A DNA stretch of 64,000 bases from Novosphingobium indicum (lineage in GTDB: Bacteria; Pseudomonadota; Alphaproteobacteria; Sphingomonadales; Sphingomonadaceae): contig NZ_BMLK01000015.1 of the NCBI RefSeq assembly GCF_014645195.1, positions 1-64,000 on the forward strand, written 5' to 3'. The translations under genes were made by a program, and so were the position numbers. Positions 18,204 through 30,211 of the stretch are shown here, piece after piece. Numbering within the stretch: the stretch's first letter is position 1; each line of letters opens with the position of its first letter. The notes beneath the pieces were generated by a model. It did no database searches. It saw only the letters and a program-made list of their open reading frames with translations, and was not told where the DNA came from.

Positions 18204-18578
18204 TCAGGCGCGGGTCTTGCGGCGACGGGCGTAAGCCAGGCCGAGCAGGCCCATGCCCATCATGCCGAGCATGCCGGGCTCGGGAACGTCGGTGCCGCCC
18301 GAGGTGGAGCCACCCGAAGTAGAGCCACCCGAGGTCGTGGTGCCGCCCGAGGTCGTCGTGCCACCCGAAGTCGTCGTGCCACCCGAAGTCGTCGTGCCAC
18401 CCGAAGTGGTGGTGCCGCCCGAGGTCGTGCCGCACTGCGCCGAGCCGGTGGAGTCGCCGCAGTTGCAGTAGTGGGTGTGGCCCCACGAGCCGCCCCACCA
18501 CGTCGCCTGCGCAGGTGCGCTGAACGCCATGACCGAACCGGCAGTAAAGGAAAGTGCGAGAAGCGTCTTGCGGATCAT
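18204..18578 (-). CDS. PEP-CTERM secreted protein with Thr-Ser-Gly-Gly repeats
   Basis: 124 residues. A signal peptide (1-25, ending SAPAQA) precedes a short Trp, His and Cys containing segment (WWGGSWGHTHYCNCGDS). A low-complexity stretch of repeated SGGTTT and SGGST follows (about 50-95), then a C-terminal sorting signal: VPEPGMLGMMGMGLLGLAYA followed by RRRK. That tail is the PEP-CTERM pattern (Pro-Glu-Pro, hydrophobic helix, basic end), processed by exosortase and tied to envelope or exopolysaccharide. No exosortase gene lies in this window. The Thr/Ser-rich region is a likely glycosylation site by analogy. Confidence 0.85.
   Translation of the reverse strand: MIRKTLLALSFTAGSVMAFSAPAQATWWGGSWGHTHYCNCGDSTGSAQCGTTSGGTTTSGGTTTSGGTTTSGGTTTSGGTTTSGGSTSGGSTSGGTDVPEPGMLGMMGMGLLGLAYARRRKTRA
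18298..18430 (-). repeat. In-frame 18-bp and 15-bp tandem repeats in the PEP-CTERM gene
   Basis: About five tandem copies of an 18-bp unit encoding SGGTTT, then two 15-bp units encoding SGGST. Neighbouring copies are nearly identical at DNA level, so copy number can change by slippage without shifting the frame. Confidence 0.85.
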
Positions 18579-18769
18579 TTGAACTACCCCTTTTCTCAGA
18601 ATTGCTTGACGCCCTTCTTCGCAAACGGCGTGCCAATTGGAGATTTCCGGGGTTTTCGCTGGTTAACGGGTCTGAGCAGCCCTGCTGGTTGTAAGCTAAC
18701 TCGACACTAATTCAGCTTTACAGCGCCTAACATGTGTTAACGAATTCGATTGCAATAGTTTGCGGGAAT

Positions 18770-19339
18770 TCAATCCTGCTGTCGCAGGGCAACATCGTTC
18801 ATGAAACGAGTGTCATCGCCGGCTGCGAGGTAATCGGCTTCGCCGGCAATTGCACCGAGCATGTCGGCAAGCGGATCCATTTCCGTCTTGGCAAAATTGC
18901 CCAGCACATAACCCGTTACCCGGTCCTTGTGGCCGGGATGACCGATGCCGAGGCGCACGCGGCGAAAGTCGGGGCCGAGATGCTGCGTGATGGAGCGCAG
19001 GCCGTTATGCCCGGCGTGGCCGCCGCCCTGCTTCACCTTGACCTTGAACGGGGCGAGATCGAGTTCGTCGTGGAAGACGGTGAGGGCGGACAGGTCAAGC
19101 TTGTAGAAGCGCATGGCCTCGCCCACGGCACGGCCGCTCTCGTTCATGAACGTGGCGGGCTTTAGCAGCAGGATTTTCTCAAGGCCTATGCGGCCTTTCT
19201 GCAACCAGCCCTGGAACTTCTTCTGGACCGGACCGAAGCTATGAACTTCGGCAATGGTGTCGACGGCCATGAACCCCACGTTGTGGCGGTGCATCGCATA
19301 TTGCGGTCCGGGATTTCCGAGGCCGACCCAAAGCTGCAT
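18770..19339 (-). CDS. pth: Peptidyl-tRNA hydrolase
   Basis: 189 residues from ATG 19339 (MQLWVGLGNPGPQY). Pth frees stalled peptidyl-tRNA by cutting the ester bond. Visible features are the catalytic His in MHRHNVGF, the substrate loop KPATFMNESGRAV, the catalytic Asp in FHDELDL, and GGGHAGHNGLRSI. It lies just downstream of rplY on the same strand, the common order in alphaproteobacteria, but a strong hairpin separates the two. Confidence 0.97.
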   Translation of the reverse strand: MQLWVGLGNPGPQYAMHRHNVGFMAVDTIAEVHSFGPVQKKFQGWLQKGRIGLEKILLLKPATFMNESGRAVGEAMRFYKLDLSALTVFHDELDLAPFKVKVKQGGGHAGHNGLRSITQHLGPDFRRVRLGIGHPGHKDRVTGYVLGNFAKTEMDPLADMLGAIAGEADYLAAGDDTRFMNDVALRQQD

Positions 19340-19368
19340 GGCAATTCCGTGTCTGTAGAAAAGAGAAA

Positions 19369-19408
19369 GGCCCTTTCCGCGCACCGGTATGCCGGGGCGG
19401 AAAGGGCC
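19369..19408 (-). terminator. Rho-independent terminator after rplY
   Basis: A 12-bp perfect stem GGCCCTTTCCGC / GCGGAAAGGGCC followed on the minus strand by TTTCTCTTTT. It lies between rplY and pth, so it probably sets the rplY to pth ratio, with partial read-through or a separate pth promoter. Confidence 0.85.
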
Positions 19409-19426
19409 GTTTCAAGTCTGAAAGAC

Positions 19427-20065
19427 TTATTCGGCTCCGGCTTCGCCTTCGGCCTCTTCACCCTCTTCCTTGGTCGTGTCGCCTTCCTGGCTCTTGAGAG
19501 CGGAAGGCGCCGCGATCGTCGCGATGGTGAAGTCGCGATCGGTGATCGCCGATTCGGAGCCTTCCGGCAGCGAAACGTGGCTGAAGTGGATCGATTCGCC
19601 CACGTCGAAGCCGGTCACGTCGATAACGATCTCGTCGGGGATCTTGTCCGCGTTGCAGACCAGTTCGAGCTCGTGACGAACAATGTTGAGAACGCCGCCG
19701 CGCTTGAGGCCCGGGGACAGCTCTTCGTTGATGAACGAAACCGGCACGTTGACGTGTACGGTGGCGTTCTTCGCCAGACGCATGAAGTCGACGTGGAGCG
19801 GACGGTCGGAGACCGGGTGGAAGGCAACGTCCTTGGGGAGCGTGCGCACCTTCTTGCCGCCCACTTCAACTTCGACGATCGAGTTGAAGAAGTGACCGGT
19901 GCCGAGCTGACGGACCAGCTCCTTTTCCTCGACGTGGATCGCTACGGGGCCTTCCTTGGCACCATAGACAACGGCGGGGACGCGACCTTCACGACGCAGA
20001 GCACGGGAGGCTCCCTTGCCTGCCCGTTCGCGCGTCTCGGCCGGCATTACAAGCGAATCGCTCAT
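19427..20065 (-). CDS. rplY: 50S ribosomal protein L25/general stress protein Ctc
   Basis: 212 residues from ATG 20065. The N-terminal L25 domain (1-95) binds 5S rRNA ([32 protein letters not shown]), and the C-terminal TL5/Ctc domain follows (about 100-190, [18 protein letters not shown]). The chain ends in an acidic tail rich in Glu. The longer frame from a TTG at 20182 is rejected because its extra residues are not family-like. Confidence 0.95.
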   Translation of the reverse strand: MSDSLVMPAETRERAGKGASRALRREGRVPAVVYGAKEGPVAIHVEEKELVRQLGTGHFFNSIVEVEVGGKKVRTLPKDVAFHPVSDRPLHVDFMRLAKNATVHVNVPVSFINEELSPGLKRGGVLNIVRHELELVCNADKIPDEIVIDVTGFDVGESIHFSHVSLPEGSESAITDRDFTIATIAAPSALKSQEGDTTKEEGEEAEGEAGAE

Positions 20066-20220
20066 GAGAACTTGCCTTTCGAAAACTGGATAAATCTCGG
20101 CAACCGGCCGTTCATTCGCCCGGTGCCGCCCATCACGCCTCCAGGGATGACCACGATGGGAAGGGCGGCCCCTTACGCGCAAAGCCGCACAAAGACAAGC
20201 TTCTGCGTGCTTGCGGGCGG

Positions 20221-21075
20221 CTAATCCACGCGCGTGACGGAAAAGCCTTGCCGCGCGAGCATTGCGGGCAGGCCATCGGGGCCTGCCATGTGCGCTGCGC
20301 CGACCGCGACGAAGGGCTTTCGCCCCGCCCTGACAGCTTCGGCAATCCGGGCCGTCCAGCGGCGGTTGCGAGCCGTGAACAGCACCTCGCGCAGTTCCGG
20401 ATCGGCCAGCAATCCCTTGCGGGTTTCCGCCTCGATCGCGGCCATGTCGCCGCTGCGCCAGGCGGCGGACAAGTCGCGTTCGGGATCAGCTGCCTCTCGT
20501 GCCACGGCGCCCAGCAAGTCGCGCTGTTCGCTCTCGGGCAACGAGTCGAAGAGGCTCAGCTGTTTGGTGGCGCCTTCCAGTTCGATGATGGGTCTCGGCC
20601 CGGCCTGCGCCACGACGGCGCGGTCCACGCCGTTTCGCGCATCATCCCTGCCGGCATTGTTGCGCGCCAGCGTCAATGCCGCAGCCCAGGTGTCCATCGC
20701 GGTAAAGTCGCCGTCCTTGTAGCCGGTGCTCTTCAGCAGGGCGATGAGGGCAGGGCGGTCCGCCGCGATCACGCGCTGGGAAATCGGTGGTTGGCCTGAA
20801 TTCTTCGCCAGAAGGGCGAATGTCGCCGAGACTTCGGCTTCATCGGCAAGGTTGCCGACTTCCACGACTACCGCACCGGCATCTTCGAGCGCTGCGCGTA
20901 CCGGAGGAGTCTCCCAGTCCAGCGGGCGCGGCGAGCTGTGGATCGTCCCGAACAGCCAGCCCACCTGACCCTCGGGACTTTCGACCTTCCACAGCGCCGG
21001 ATCCGCATGCTGCGGGATCGACGAACATCCGGCCAGCGCCAGAGCCGCAAGCAGAAGGATCACCCAGTGCCGCAT
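20221..21075 (-). CDS. TraB/GumN family lipoprotein, copy 1
   Basis: 284 residues from ATG 21075. The signal peptide ends in the lipobox ALAGC. Family marks are [23 protein letters not shown] near the N-terminus, and [22 protein letters not shown] near the C-terminus with the conserved GAAH that pairs with GTIH. TraB/TIKI-like proteins use these His and Glu positions to bind metal, and some are proteases; GumN is only named from its xanthan cluster. The gene follows a longer paralogue by 7 bp. Confidence 0.85.
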   Translation of the reverse strand: MRHWVILLLAALALAGCSSIPQHADPALWKVESPEGQVGWLFGTIHSSPRPLDWETPPVRAALEDAGAVVVEVGNLADEAEVSATFALLAKNSGQPPISQRVIAADRPALIALLKSTGYKDGDFTAMDTWAAALTLARNNAGRDDARNGVDRAVVAQAGPRPIIELEGATKQLSLFDSLPESEQRDLLGAVAREAADPERDLSAAWRSGDMAAIEAETRKGLLADPELREVLFTARNRRWTARIAEAVRAGRKPFVAVGAAHMAGPDGLPAMLARQGFSVTRVD

Positions 21076-21082
21076 CGTTCGG

Positions 21083-22012
21083 TTACTGCACCCGCGTGGA
21101 GGTGATGCCGTACCGTGCCAGCTGGTCCTGCACACTGCCCTTTCCGGCGAGGTGTCCGGCCCCCACGGCCACGAAGACCGTGCCCGGCTTGTCGAGGCGG
21201 GCCTTCAGCCACTTGGCCCAGGCCTTGTTGCGGTCGGTCAGCAGGACCTTGCGCAGCTTGGGATCGTCTTCCTCTTCATTGAGAAGCCTGGCGAGGTCCT
21301 TGGCCTTGCCGGCCTTCCACGCGTCGACCATGGCATCGATGTCGGACTTCACCGTCGGCAGCGCTTCCACGACCTGATCGAGATAGGCGTGCTGTACCTT
21401 TCGCGGCAGGTCGTCGAACAGCGCGATCTGGTATTCGGGGCTCTCCAGCGCCGCATTTTCCATGTGCCGGGCCTTGGCCTTGGCGCTGATCTGGGTGTCG
21501 ACGCCGCTTTCCAGATTGTAGCCCGAAACCTTGAGCGGGATTAGTGTGAGCATCAGCGCTGCGTACCAGGCATCGTTCTTGTCGAAGAGCTGCGGGGGCA
21601 GGCCGATGGAGGCCATGCCGGCTTCATAGTCCGCGCGTTCCTCGTCGGTCAGCGTCTCGCGCAGGGTCTTGCCGTCTGCGCGCAGGCTCTTTTCGGCAAT
21701 TATGCTCTGCGACTGCTGCGCGGCATCGAGCGGGATTTCGGTCACGAGTTCGCTGGACTCGTCGAAGGCCTTGGACACGGGGCCGGCATACCACGCGATG
21801 TCTTCGGGCAGGATGTGGATCGTGCCGAAGAGCCAGATCGTCGTATCCTCGTCGGCGACTTTCCAGAGCGCGGGCTGCGCAGGCGCGGGAGCGGCGGTTT
21901 CGGCCGCCGGCGGCGCCACATCCTCGGCAAAAGCGGGAAGGGTGGAGAACAGCGCCACGGCACAGGTGGCGGAACGAAGCAGGGTCTTGAGCGGTACCAT
22001 GGTCATAGCCAT
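21083..22012 (-). CDS. TraB/GumN family secreted protein, copy 2
   Basis: 309 residues; the start at 22012 is one of several close ATG codons. A signal peptide ends near TLPAFA and an Ala/Pro-rich linker follows. The same family pattern as the next gene is present: LWKVADEDTTIWLFGTIHIL and TVFVAVGAGHLAGKGSVQ. It is the first of a two-gene operon with its lipoprotein paralogue, so the two probably arose by duplication and now differ in anchoring, one soluble and one lipidated. The active role is unknown. Confidence 0.85.
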   Translation of the reverse strand: MAMTMVPLKTLLRSATCAVALFSTLPAFAEDVAPPAAETAAPAPAQPALWKVADEDTTIWLFGTIHILPEDIAWYAGPVSKAFDESSELVTEIPLDAAQQSQSIIAEKSLRADGKTLRETLTDEERADYEAGMASIGLPPQLFDKNDAWYAALMLTLIPLKVSGYNLESGVDTQISAKAKARHMENAALESPEYQIALFDDLPRKVQHAYLDQVVEALPTVKSDIDAMVDAWKAGKAKDLARLLNEEEDDPKLRKVLLTDRNKAWAKWLKARLDKPGTVFVAVGAGHLAGKGSVQDQLARYGITSTRVQ

Positions 22013-22139
22013 GCGCGACAAAGGCCAAACGTGGGCTTAATGCAAGGATATCCTCCGCCCATAGCGGTTGATTTGACCCGTGCGATCCGCCAAAGGCCGC
22101 GCAGTCACGAATGACACCACGATTTTTGACGGAACCGCG

Positions 22140-23057
22140 ATGTCCACCGCCGCTTCACAGGCTGACTCCCAGCCGCTCAGCTTCCAGGACATGATCCTGA
22201 CGCTCCACAATTTCTGGAGCGCGCAGGGGTGCCTGATCCTTCAGCCCTACGACATGCGCATGGGCGCCGGTACGTTCCACCCGGCTACGACGCTGCGGGC
22301 GCTGGGCCCCGAACCGTGGAAAGCGGCCTACGTCCAGCCTTCGCGCCGCCCCACCGACGGCCGCTATGGCGAGAACCCGAACCGGCTGCAGCACTACTAC
22401 CAGTATCAGGTAATCCTGAAGCCGAACCCGGAAAACCTTCAGGAACTCTATCTTCAGAGCCTCGCGGCAATCGGCATCGATCCGCTGGCGCACGATATCC
22501 GCTTCGTGGAGGACGACTGGGAAAGCCCGACGCTGGGCGCCTGGGGCCTGGGCTGGGAAGTCTGGTGCGACGGCATGGAAGTGACGCAGTTCACCTATTT
22601 CCAGCAAGTCGGCGGTTTCGACTGCAAGCCGGTCGCCGGCGAGCTGACCTACGGCCTCGAACGCCTCGCGATGTACATCCAGGGCGTCGACTGGGTCTAT
22701 GACCTGCGCTTCAACAACGAAGGCGTCAGCTACGGCGACGTCTTCCTCGCCAACGAGCAGCAGCAGTCGAAGTACAACTTCGAGATTGCCGACACGGACT
22801 CGCTCTTTGCCGGCTTCAAGGCTGCCGAGGCCGAGTGCATGCGCTGCATCGATGCCAAGATCCCGCTCGCGGCCTACGATCAGGCCATCGAGGCCAGCCA
22901 CCTTTTCAACCTGCTGCAGGCGCGCGGCGTCATATCGGTGCAGGAACGCGCCAGCTACATCGGCCGCGTCCGCGATCTCGCCAAGGGGTCGTGCGAGGCC
23001 TGGATCGAAAAGAACAAGGACGAGTGGGAAGCGAAATTCCCGGGGTGGACCGTATGA
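22140..23057 (+). CDS. glyQ: Glycyl-tRNA synthetase, alpha subunit
   Basis: 305 residues from ATG 22140. The class II catalytic subunit binds glycine and [41 protein letters not shown], and [19 protein letters not shown] (motif 2) are diagnostic. It works as an alpha2-beta2 enzyme with GlyS, whose ATG overlaps this gene's TGA by 4 bp. No T-box or other leader is apparent in the short upstream gap to the divergent GumN gene. Confidence 0.97.
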   Translation: MSTAASQADSQPLSFQDMILTLHNFWSAQGCLILQPYDMRMGAGTFHPATTLRALGPEPWKAAYVQPSRRPTDGRYGENPNRLQHYYQYQVILKPNPENLQELYLQSLAAIGIDPLAHDIRFVEDDWESPTLGAWGLGWEVWCDGMEVTQFTYFQQVGGFDCKPVAGELTYGLERLAMYIQGVDWVYDLRFNNEGVSYGDVFLANEQQQSKYNFEIADTDSLFAGFKAAEAECMRCIDAKIPLAAYDQAIEASHLFNLLQARGVISVQERASYIGRVRDLAKGSCEAWIEKNKDEWEAKFPGWTV

Positions 23058-25540
23058 CCGACTTCCTTCTCGAACTGCGCTCCGAGGAAATCCCCGCCCG
23101 CATGCAGGCCGGTGCCCGCGCCGATCTGGAAAAGCTTTTCCGCAAGGAAATGGATGCTGCCGGTGTCGCGCTCGGCCACATCATCGTGTGGTCGACCCCG
23201 CGCCGTCTGGCGCTCATCGCCAAGGATCTGCCCGAAACCACCGAGGCCGTTCGCGAGGAAACCAAGGGCCCGGCCACCAGCGCGCCCGAACAGGCGCTCG
23301 AAGGCTTTCTGCGCAAGACCGGACTGACCAGGGATCAGCTCGAAGTTCGCGACATCAAGGGCAAGCAGACGTATTTCGCGGTCGTCGAAAAGCCCGGCCG
23401 CGCCGTGAAGGACGTGTTGGCAGAGGCTATCCCCGCCATTGTCCGCGCTTTCCCCTGGCCCAAGTCGCAGCGCTGGGGCTCCGCCTCGATCAGCACGGAG
23501 AGCCTGCGCTGGGTTCGCCCGCTGTCCGGCATCGTCGCCATCTTCGGCGAGGAGCTGGTCGAATGCGAAGTCGGCGGGATCAGGTCCGGCTACACGACGC
23601 GCGGTCACCGCTTCCATGCGCCGGGCGAGATCACCATCGGCGGTGAGCATGACTACGCCAGCAAGCTGTCGGCCTGCCATGTGATCGTCGATCATGAGGA
23701 GCGCCAGAACCTCATCCGCGACGAGGCCCGCAATGCCGCAGAGGCCGCCGGGCTGACGCTGGTCGAGGACGAGGGGCTGGTGATCGAGAACGCCGGTCTT
23801 ACCGAATGGCCCGTGCCGCTGCTGGGCCGCTTCGACGAGGCGTTTCTGGAAGTGCCGCCCGAAGTGATCCAGCTCACCGCGCGCGTGAACCAGAAGTACT
23901 TCGTGTGCGAGAAGGACGGCAAGCTCGCCAATGCCTTCGTGTGCACCGCCAACATCGACGCCAGCGACGGCGGTGAGGCGATTGTCGCGGGCAACCGCAA
24001 GGTTCTCGCGGCCCGCCTGTCCGATGCGCGCTTCTTTTGGGAGCAGGACAAGAAGACCAGGCTGTCCGAGCACGCCGAAAAGCTGGGCCGCATCACCTTC
24101 CACGAGAAGCTGGGCACCGTCGCCGACAAGGTCGAGCGCGTGGCCAAGCTGGCTCGCTGGCTGGTTGAGGAAGGCATCGTCGGCGACACCACTGCCCGTC
24201 ATCCCCGCGAAGGCGGGGAACCCGCTTCATCTTCGAGCCCAGCAGCAAGCGGGGCCCCCGCCTCCGCGGGGGCGACGAAAGAGGAACTCGCCGATCAGGC
24301 CGAACTCGCCGCGCGGCTGTGCAAGGCCGACCTCGTCACCGAAATGGTGGGCGAGTTCCCCGAACTGCAGGGCCTCATGGGCGGCTACTACGCCCGCGCC
24401 GAGGGTCTGTCCGACGCCGCGGCCGACGCCATTCGCGATCACTACAAGCCGGTGGGGCAAGGCGACGAGGTGCCTACCGCGCCGGTGACGGTAGCGGTGT
24501 CTCTGGCGGATAAGCTGGATACCATTGCTGGATTCTTCTCGATCGGAGAAAAGCCAACAGGATCAAAAGACCCATTTGCACTTCGGCGTTCCGCTCTGGG
24601 GTTTGTGCGTGCAACTCTGGATTGTGGGCTTCGATATTCATTGAAGGATGTCTTGGTCGCAGCGCGCCACATTGCGATTGAATGTGAGCGCGACCGACAG
24701 ATTGACGTTCTCACTGCTCGGTTTCTGCAAGAGCACGACTACGCGGTAATGAAGGTGGGTGAGCTTGAAGCTGCCCAAGATCAGAGCTTCAATCATATTG
24801 TCGGTCTCTGGCGAGAAATGGAAAAAGCGAGTCACCGGCTCCCATTGACGGAGGCTCAGGCTCGAAACTTGGCCGAGGCTTACGCAGCGAAAGAAGCGCA
24901 AGTAACATATCAGTCGGTTTGGTTTGTTGTTGAGGAGATGCAAAACTTCTTCGCCGACCGCCTCAAGGTCCAGCAGAAGGAAGCCGGCGTCCGCCACGAC
25001 CTGATCGACGCGGTTTTCGCACTCGGCGGGGAAGACGATCTCGTCCGCCTGCTCGCCCGCGTCCATGCGCTGCAGGCCTTCGTCGCCAGCGAGGACGGCA
25101 CCAACCTGCTCGCCGGCTACAAGCGCGCGGCCAATATCCTCAAGAAGGAGGACTGGAAGGGCTCGGGCAAGTCCGAAGGCATCGAGCGCACCGGCGAGGA
25201 AGATCCGCTGGCGCTGGTCGACGATCCAGACCTCGCTCCAATCATCGCTGCGGAATTTGCTGCGCACAATTCGCTGTCCTACACGCCCGAACCGGCGGAA
25301 AAGGCTTTGATCGAGGCTCTCGATCAGGCCGAGCCGCAGGCCGCGGATGCTGTCGAAAAGGAAGACTTCGCAGCGGCCATGGCAGCATTGGCTTCGCTCA
25401 GAAAACCTATCGATGCGTTTTTTGAAGAGGTGACGGTGAACGATTCCGATCCCAATAAGAGAACTGCACGTCTTGTATTGCTTGATCGTTTCCGTGCTGC
25501 AGTGCACAACGTCGCGGACTTCTCGCGGATCGAGGGGTAG
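23054..25540 (+). CDS. glyS: Glycyl-tRNA synthetase, beta subunit, with two insertions
   Basis: 828 residues, against roughly 690-750 usual for the family. GlyS recognises the tRNA and carries HD-like and anticodon-binding domains. Normal landmarks are [82 protein letters not shown] and the ending [10 protein letters not shown]. Residues about 382-408 come from a REP-like palindrome inserted in frame. From about residue 497 to 630 the DNA drops to about 52 percent G+C, and the protein gains extra sequence ([18 protein letters not shown] to [15 protein letters not shown]) between the family's normal blocks. The frame stays open throughout, so the protein is probably made. Confidence 0.93.
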   Translation: MTDFLLELRSEEIPARMQAGARADLEKLFRKEMDAAGVALGHIIVWSTPRRLALIAKDLPETTEAVREETKGPATSAPEQALEGFLRKTGLTRDQLEVRDIKGKQTYFAVVEKPGRAVKDVLAEAIPAIVRAFPWPKSQRWGSASISTESLRWVRPLSGIVAIFGEELVECEVGGIRSGYTTRGHRFHAPGEITIGGEHDYASKLSACHVIVDHEERQNLIRDEARNAAEAAGLTLVEDEGLVIENAGLTEWPVPLLGRFDEAFLEVPPEVIQLTARVNQKYFVCEKDGKLANAFVCTANIDASDGGEAIVAGNRKVLAARLSDARFFWEQDKKTRLSEHAEKLGRITFHEKLGTVADKVERVAKLARWLVEEGIVGDTTARHPREGGEPASSSSPAASGAPASAGATKEELADQAELAARLCKADLVTEMVGEFPELQGLMGGYYARAEGLSDAAADAIRDHYKPVGQGDEVPTAPVTVAVSLADKLDTIAGFFSIGEKPTGSKDPFALRRSALGFVRATLDCGLRYSLKDVLVAARHIAIECERDRQIDVLTARFLQEHDYAVMKVGELEAAQDQSFNHIVGLWREMEKASHRLPLTEAQARNLAEAYAAKEAQVTYQSVWFVVEEMQNFFADRLKVQQKEAGVRHDLIDAVFALGGEDDLVRLLARVHALQAFVASEDGTNLLAGYKRAANILKKEDWKGSGKSEGIERTGEEDPLALVDDPDLAPIIAAEFAAHNSLSYTPEPAEKALIEALDQAEPQAADAVEKEDFAAAMAALASLRKPIDAFFEEVTVNDSDPNKRTARLVLLDRFRAAVHNVADFSRIEG
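24197..24277 (+). repeat. REP-like palindromic element inserted in frame in glyS
   Basis: Two inverted halves, CGTCATCCCCGCGAAGGCGG (continuing GGAACCC) and GGGGCCCCCGCCTCCGCGGG (continuing GGCGACG), are nearly perfect reverse complements around a short Ser-rich spacer. The first half is the kind of REP sequence I know from intergenic DNA of sphingomonads and caulobacters. The element is 81 bp, exactly 27 codons, and adds residues [11 protein letters not shown] through ASAGA to GlyS. Confidence 0.88.
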
Positions 25541-25610
25541 AACTGTTCTGCCTCTGGACCGTGTCAACTGTGTCAACCAAAGTGACTAAATACAGAAAGA
25601 CAGGGGATAG

Positions 25611-28274
<2,664 letters not shown>

Positions 28275-28282
28275 GGAACCTG

Positions 28283-28310
28283 CGGGCTGGAAGTCAGCGC
28301 TTCCAGCCCG
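28283..28310. terminator. Hairpin between ppdK and the methyltransferase gene
   Basis: Perfect 11-bp stem CGGGCTGGAAG / CTTCCAGCCCG with a 6-base loop, just after ppdK and overlapping the last codons of the convergent methyltransferase gene. It has no clear T-tract. Confidence 0.6.
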
Positions 28311-29052
28311 ACAGCGTCAGGATTTCGAATACTTCGACTGTGCGACCGTCTTCGCCGGCATCGGCAAAGGCTGCGCGTGCCCGGTCCAGGGCTTTCTTGC
28401 TCAGCGGCGGGCCGGGATCGGCCAGAACGTTCGAGAGGCCTTGCGCGCGCAGATCGCTGACAAGCCTGTCGAGGCTGCGAAAGGCGACCTTGAGCGGGCG
28501 CTGATCGATAACCGGATCGGCGAACAGGGTGCGCTGCAGCAGTTGCCCACCGGCGCGAACGTCGATGGAGGGATGCAGGCGCGGGGAAGGGCGGTCCCCG
28601 TCCGCGGCGAACATGATGTCGCGCAGCACCGGAAGGCAGCCCGCCGAAGCAAAACTGGCGATCATCATCCCGCCTTGCGCCAGAGCCTTGCGGATGTGCA
28701 CGAGAGCGCCCGGAACATCGTTCACGGTATCAAGCGTTCCGAGACTGGCGATCAGATCGAACCCTTCGAAGGGATAGGGCTGCTCCTCGGCGAACCCATC
28801 CGCCGGTTCCGCTTGCGTCACTTGCACACCTTGAGCCTCGAGCGTCCGTCCAAGTTTCCCGCTGTAGTCGCCGACGATCAACGCACTGGCTGGCTCGAAG
28901 CGCAGAAATGCAAGGCGTTCCAGCACGTCTTCAACCATGTCGTCGATCATGTAACGGGGCGCATCGGGCAGGGTCTGCAGGCCGAGCATTCGGCGGCGTG
29001 CGGCGATGCGGCGCGTGGGGGAGAAAATGCGCGGGGGTGCTTTGCTGGCCAT
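28294..29052 (-). CDS. SAM-dependent methyltransferase, BioC/NDUFAF5-like
   Basis: 252 residues from ATG 29052. A class I methyltransferase fold, weakly conserved in motif I (ALIVGDYSGKLGRTLEAQGV), with clearer later parts: FDLIASLGTLDTVNDVPGAL and ALAQGGMMIASFASAGCLPVL. The closest recognisable group is the BioC and NDUFAF5 (complex I assembly hydroxylase) set found beside comF in alphaproteobacteria. The N-terminal RIAARRRMLG and the PRYMIDDMVEDVLERL segment fit. The substrate cannot be set from sequence. It is divergent from comF. Confidence 0.75.
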   Translation of the reverse strand: MASKAPPRIFSPTRRIAARRRMLGLQTLPDAPRYMIDDMVEDVLERLAFLRFEPASALIVGDYSGKLGRTLEAQGVQVTQAEPADGFAEEQPYPFEGFDLIASLGTLDTVNDVPGALVHIRKALAQGGMMIASFASAGCLPVLRDIMFAADGDRPSPRLHPSIDVRAGGQLLQRTLFADPVIDQRPLKVAFRSLDRLVSDLRAQGLSNVLADPGPPLSKKALDRARAAFADAGEDGRTVEVFEILTLSGWKR

Positions 29053-29125
29053 GCCTTCCCCCTGCAACCTCGATGAAAACCTTGCAACCGCTTGTGACCA
29101 GCGATGCCGGGGATACGATCCGGCC

Positions 29126-29908
29126 ATGGTACTCAACCGGGCCCTGGCTCCCCTCGTCGATCTGGTCTTCCCGCCGCGCTGCCCGCTCTGCGGTGATGCC
29201 ATTGGTGCGCAAACAGGATTGTGCCCGGATTGCTGGAGCGACCTCATCATTCCCGGCGAGCCGGCGTGCATCCAGTGCGGCCGCCCGTTCGCTGACGGAA
29301 CTCCGGAAGGCGCGATTTGCGCGCCCTGTCTTGGCCAGCCGCCCCGCCATGATGGCATCGCGGCGGCAACGATCTACAACGAGACCTCGCGCAAGCTGGT
29401 TCTGGCCCTCAAGCATGGCAACCGGATTGCGCTTGCCCCGCTCATGGCCGGGCTGATCGCGCCGAAGTTGTCGGGTGTAGGTCCGGACTGGCTGATCGTG
29501 CCGGTGCCGCTTCACCGTTGGCGGTTGTGGAAGCGCGGCTACAATCAGGCTGCCGAGCTGGGGCGGCAGCTTGCGAGACGGACCGGCGCCAATCTCGCCG
29601 TCGATGCGCTGGTTCGGCGCAAGTACACGCCGTCACTGGGCGGACTTGGGAAGAAGGCGCGCAAGCGCGCCCTTACGGGTGCCATCGCGGTCAATCCGAA
29701 GCGCGCTTCCTTGCTGAAGGGCGCAAACCTGATTCTTGTCGACGACGTGTTGACCAGCGGCGCAACCAGCGATGCTTGCGTCTCGGCTCTCAGGCGCGCC
29801 GGTGCCGAAACTGTGGTGATCGCCTGTTTCGCGCGCGTTCTCGATGAAGTTTCCGTTCGTCCTAAAAGGAAAACGCCCGGAACCGAAAAGTCCCGGGCGC
29901 CCTCGTGA
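29126..29908 (+). CDS. comF: ComF family phosphoribosyltransferase-like protein
   Basis: 260 residues from ATG 29126, chosen because MVLNRALAPLVDLVFPPRC is the usual start. Two CxxC pairs form a zinc finger (CPLCGD, CPDC, CIQCGRPF, CAPC), followed by a phosphoribosyltransferase domain with the PRPP loop NLILVDDVLTSGATSD. ComF acts in natural transformation in competent species; in many alphaproteobacteria its role is untested. The final codons overlap a hairpin that reads as a terminator on the opposite strand. Confidence 0.88.
   Translation: MVLNRALAPLVDLVFPPRCPLCGDAIGAQTGLCPDCWSDLIIPGEPACIQCGRPFADGTPEGAICAPCLGQPPRHDGIAAATIYNETSRKLVLALKHGNRIALAPLMAGLIAPKLSGVGPDWLIVPVPLHRWRLWKRGYNQAAELGRQLARRTGANLAVDALVRRKYTPSLGGLGKKARKRALTGAIAVNPKRASLLKGANLILVDDVLTSGATSDACVSALRRAGAETVVIACFARVLDEVSVRPKRKTPGTEKSRAPS
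29868..29900 (-). terminator. Minus-strand terminator inside the 3' end of comF
   Basis: On the minus strand, CGCCCGG pairs across a 12-base loop and is followed by TTTTCCTTTT. It faces leftward, yet no recognised minus-strand gene ends here, so it may end an unannotated RNA from 29909-30211, or it may simply stop read-through from hisI-side antisense transcription. Confidence 0.55.
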
Positions 29909-30211
29909 CGAAACTCTTGGGCCCTGCCATGCAGTTCGACGACACCCCTGATTGCCGTCTGGTCCGATCCCTCATCAATTCGACCGAAGCGGAACGTGTC
30001 ACACTTCGATCATTCGTCCCTGAACCGTGGCGCTTGTGTGTCAGCGACCTGTGGGTCAGAAGCAGCCCCCCAGCTGCAGCTGCAGCTGCAAAATCCGACG
30101 AATCCGGCCTTTTGAAAAGGGCTTTCATGCTGATACGTGGATTTTGCTCACCAGCTGTTGTTATCGTGCAACATTACAATACTGAAAGACTGATCGAGGA
30201 AATGTCCTGAA
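29909..30211. other. comF-hisI intergenic region
   Basis: About 303 bp. A plus-strand frame of 101 codons starting with GTG at 29905 fills it but has no protein-like pattern, and a minus-strand frame of 88 codons (ATG 30128) runs through the terminator. A CAGCTG-type triplet run (AGCTGCAGCTGCAGC) sits at about 30072-30087. No family is recognised. Promoter elements for hisI are expected in the A+T-rich right end. Confidence 0.5.

Noticed and set aside
18298-18430. Short regular repeats that could look like a CRISPR array
   Set aside because: They are 18/15-bp in-frame units without spacers inside a PEP-CTERM gene.
29905-30210. 101-codon plus-strand frame between comF and hisI
   Set aside because: It begins with GTG at the comF stop, has an Ala run from a CAGCTG repeat and no family pattern; kept only as an intergenic note.
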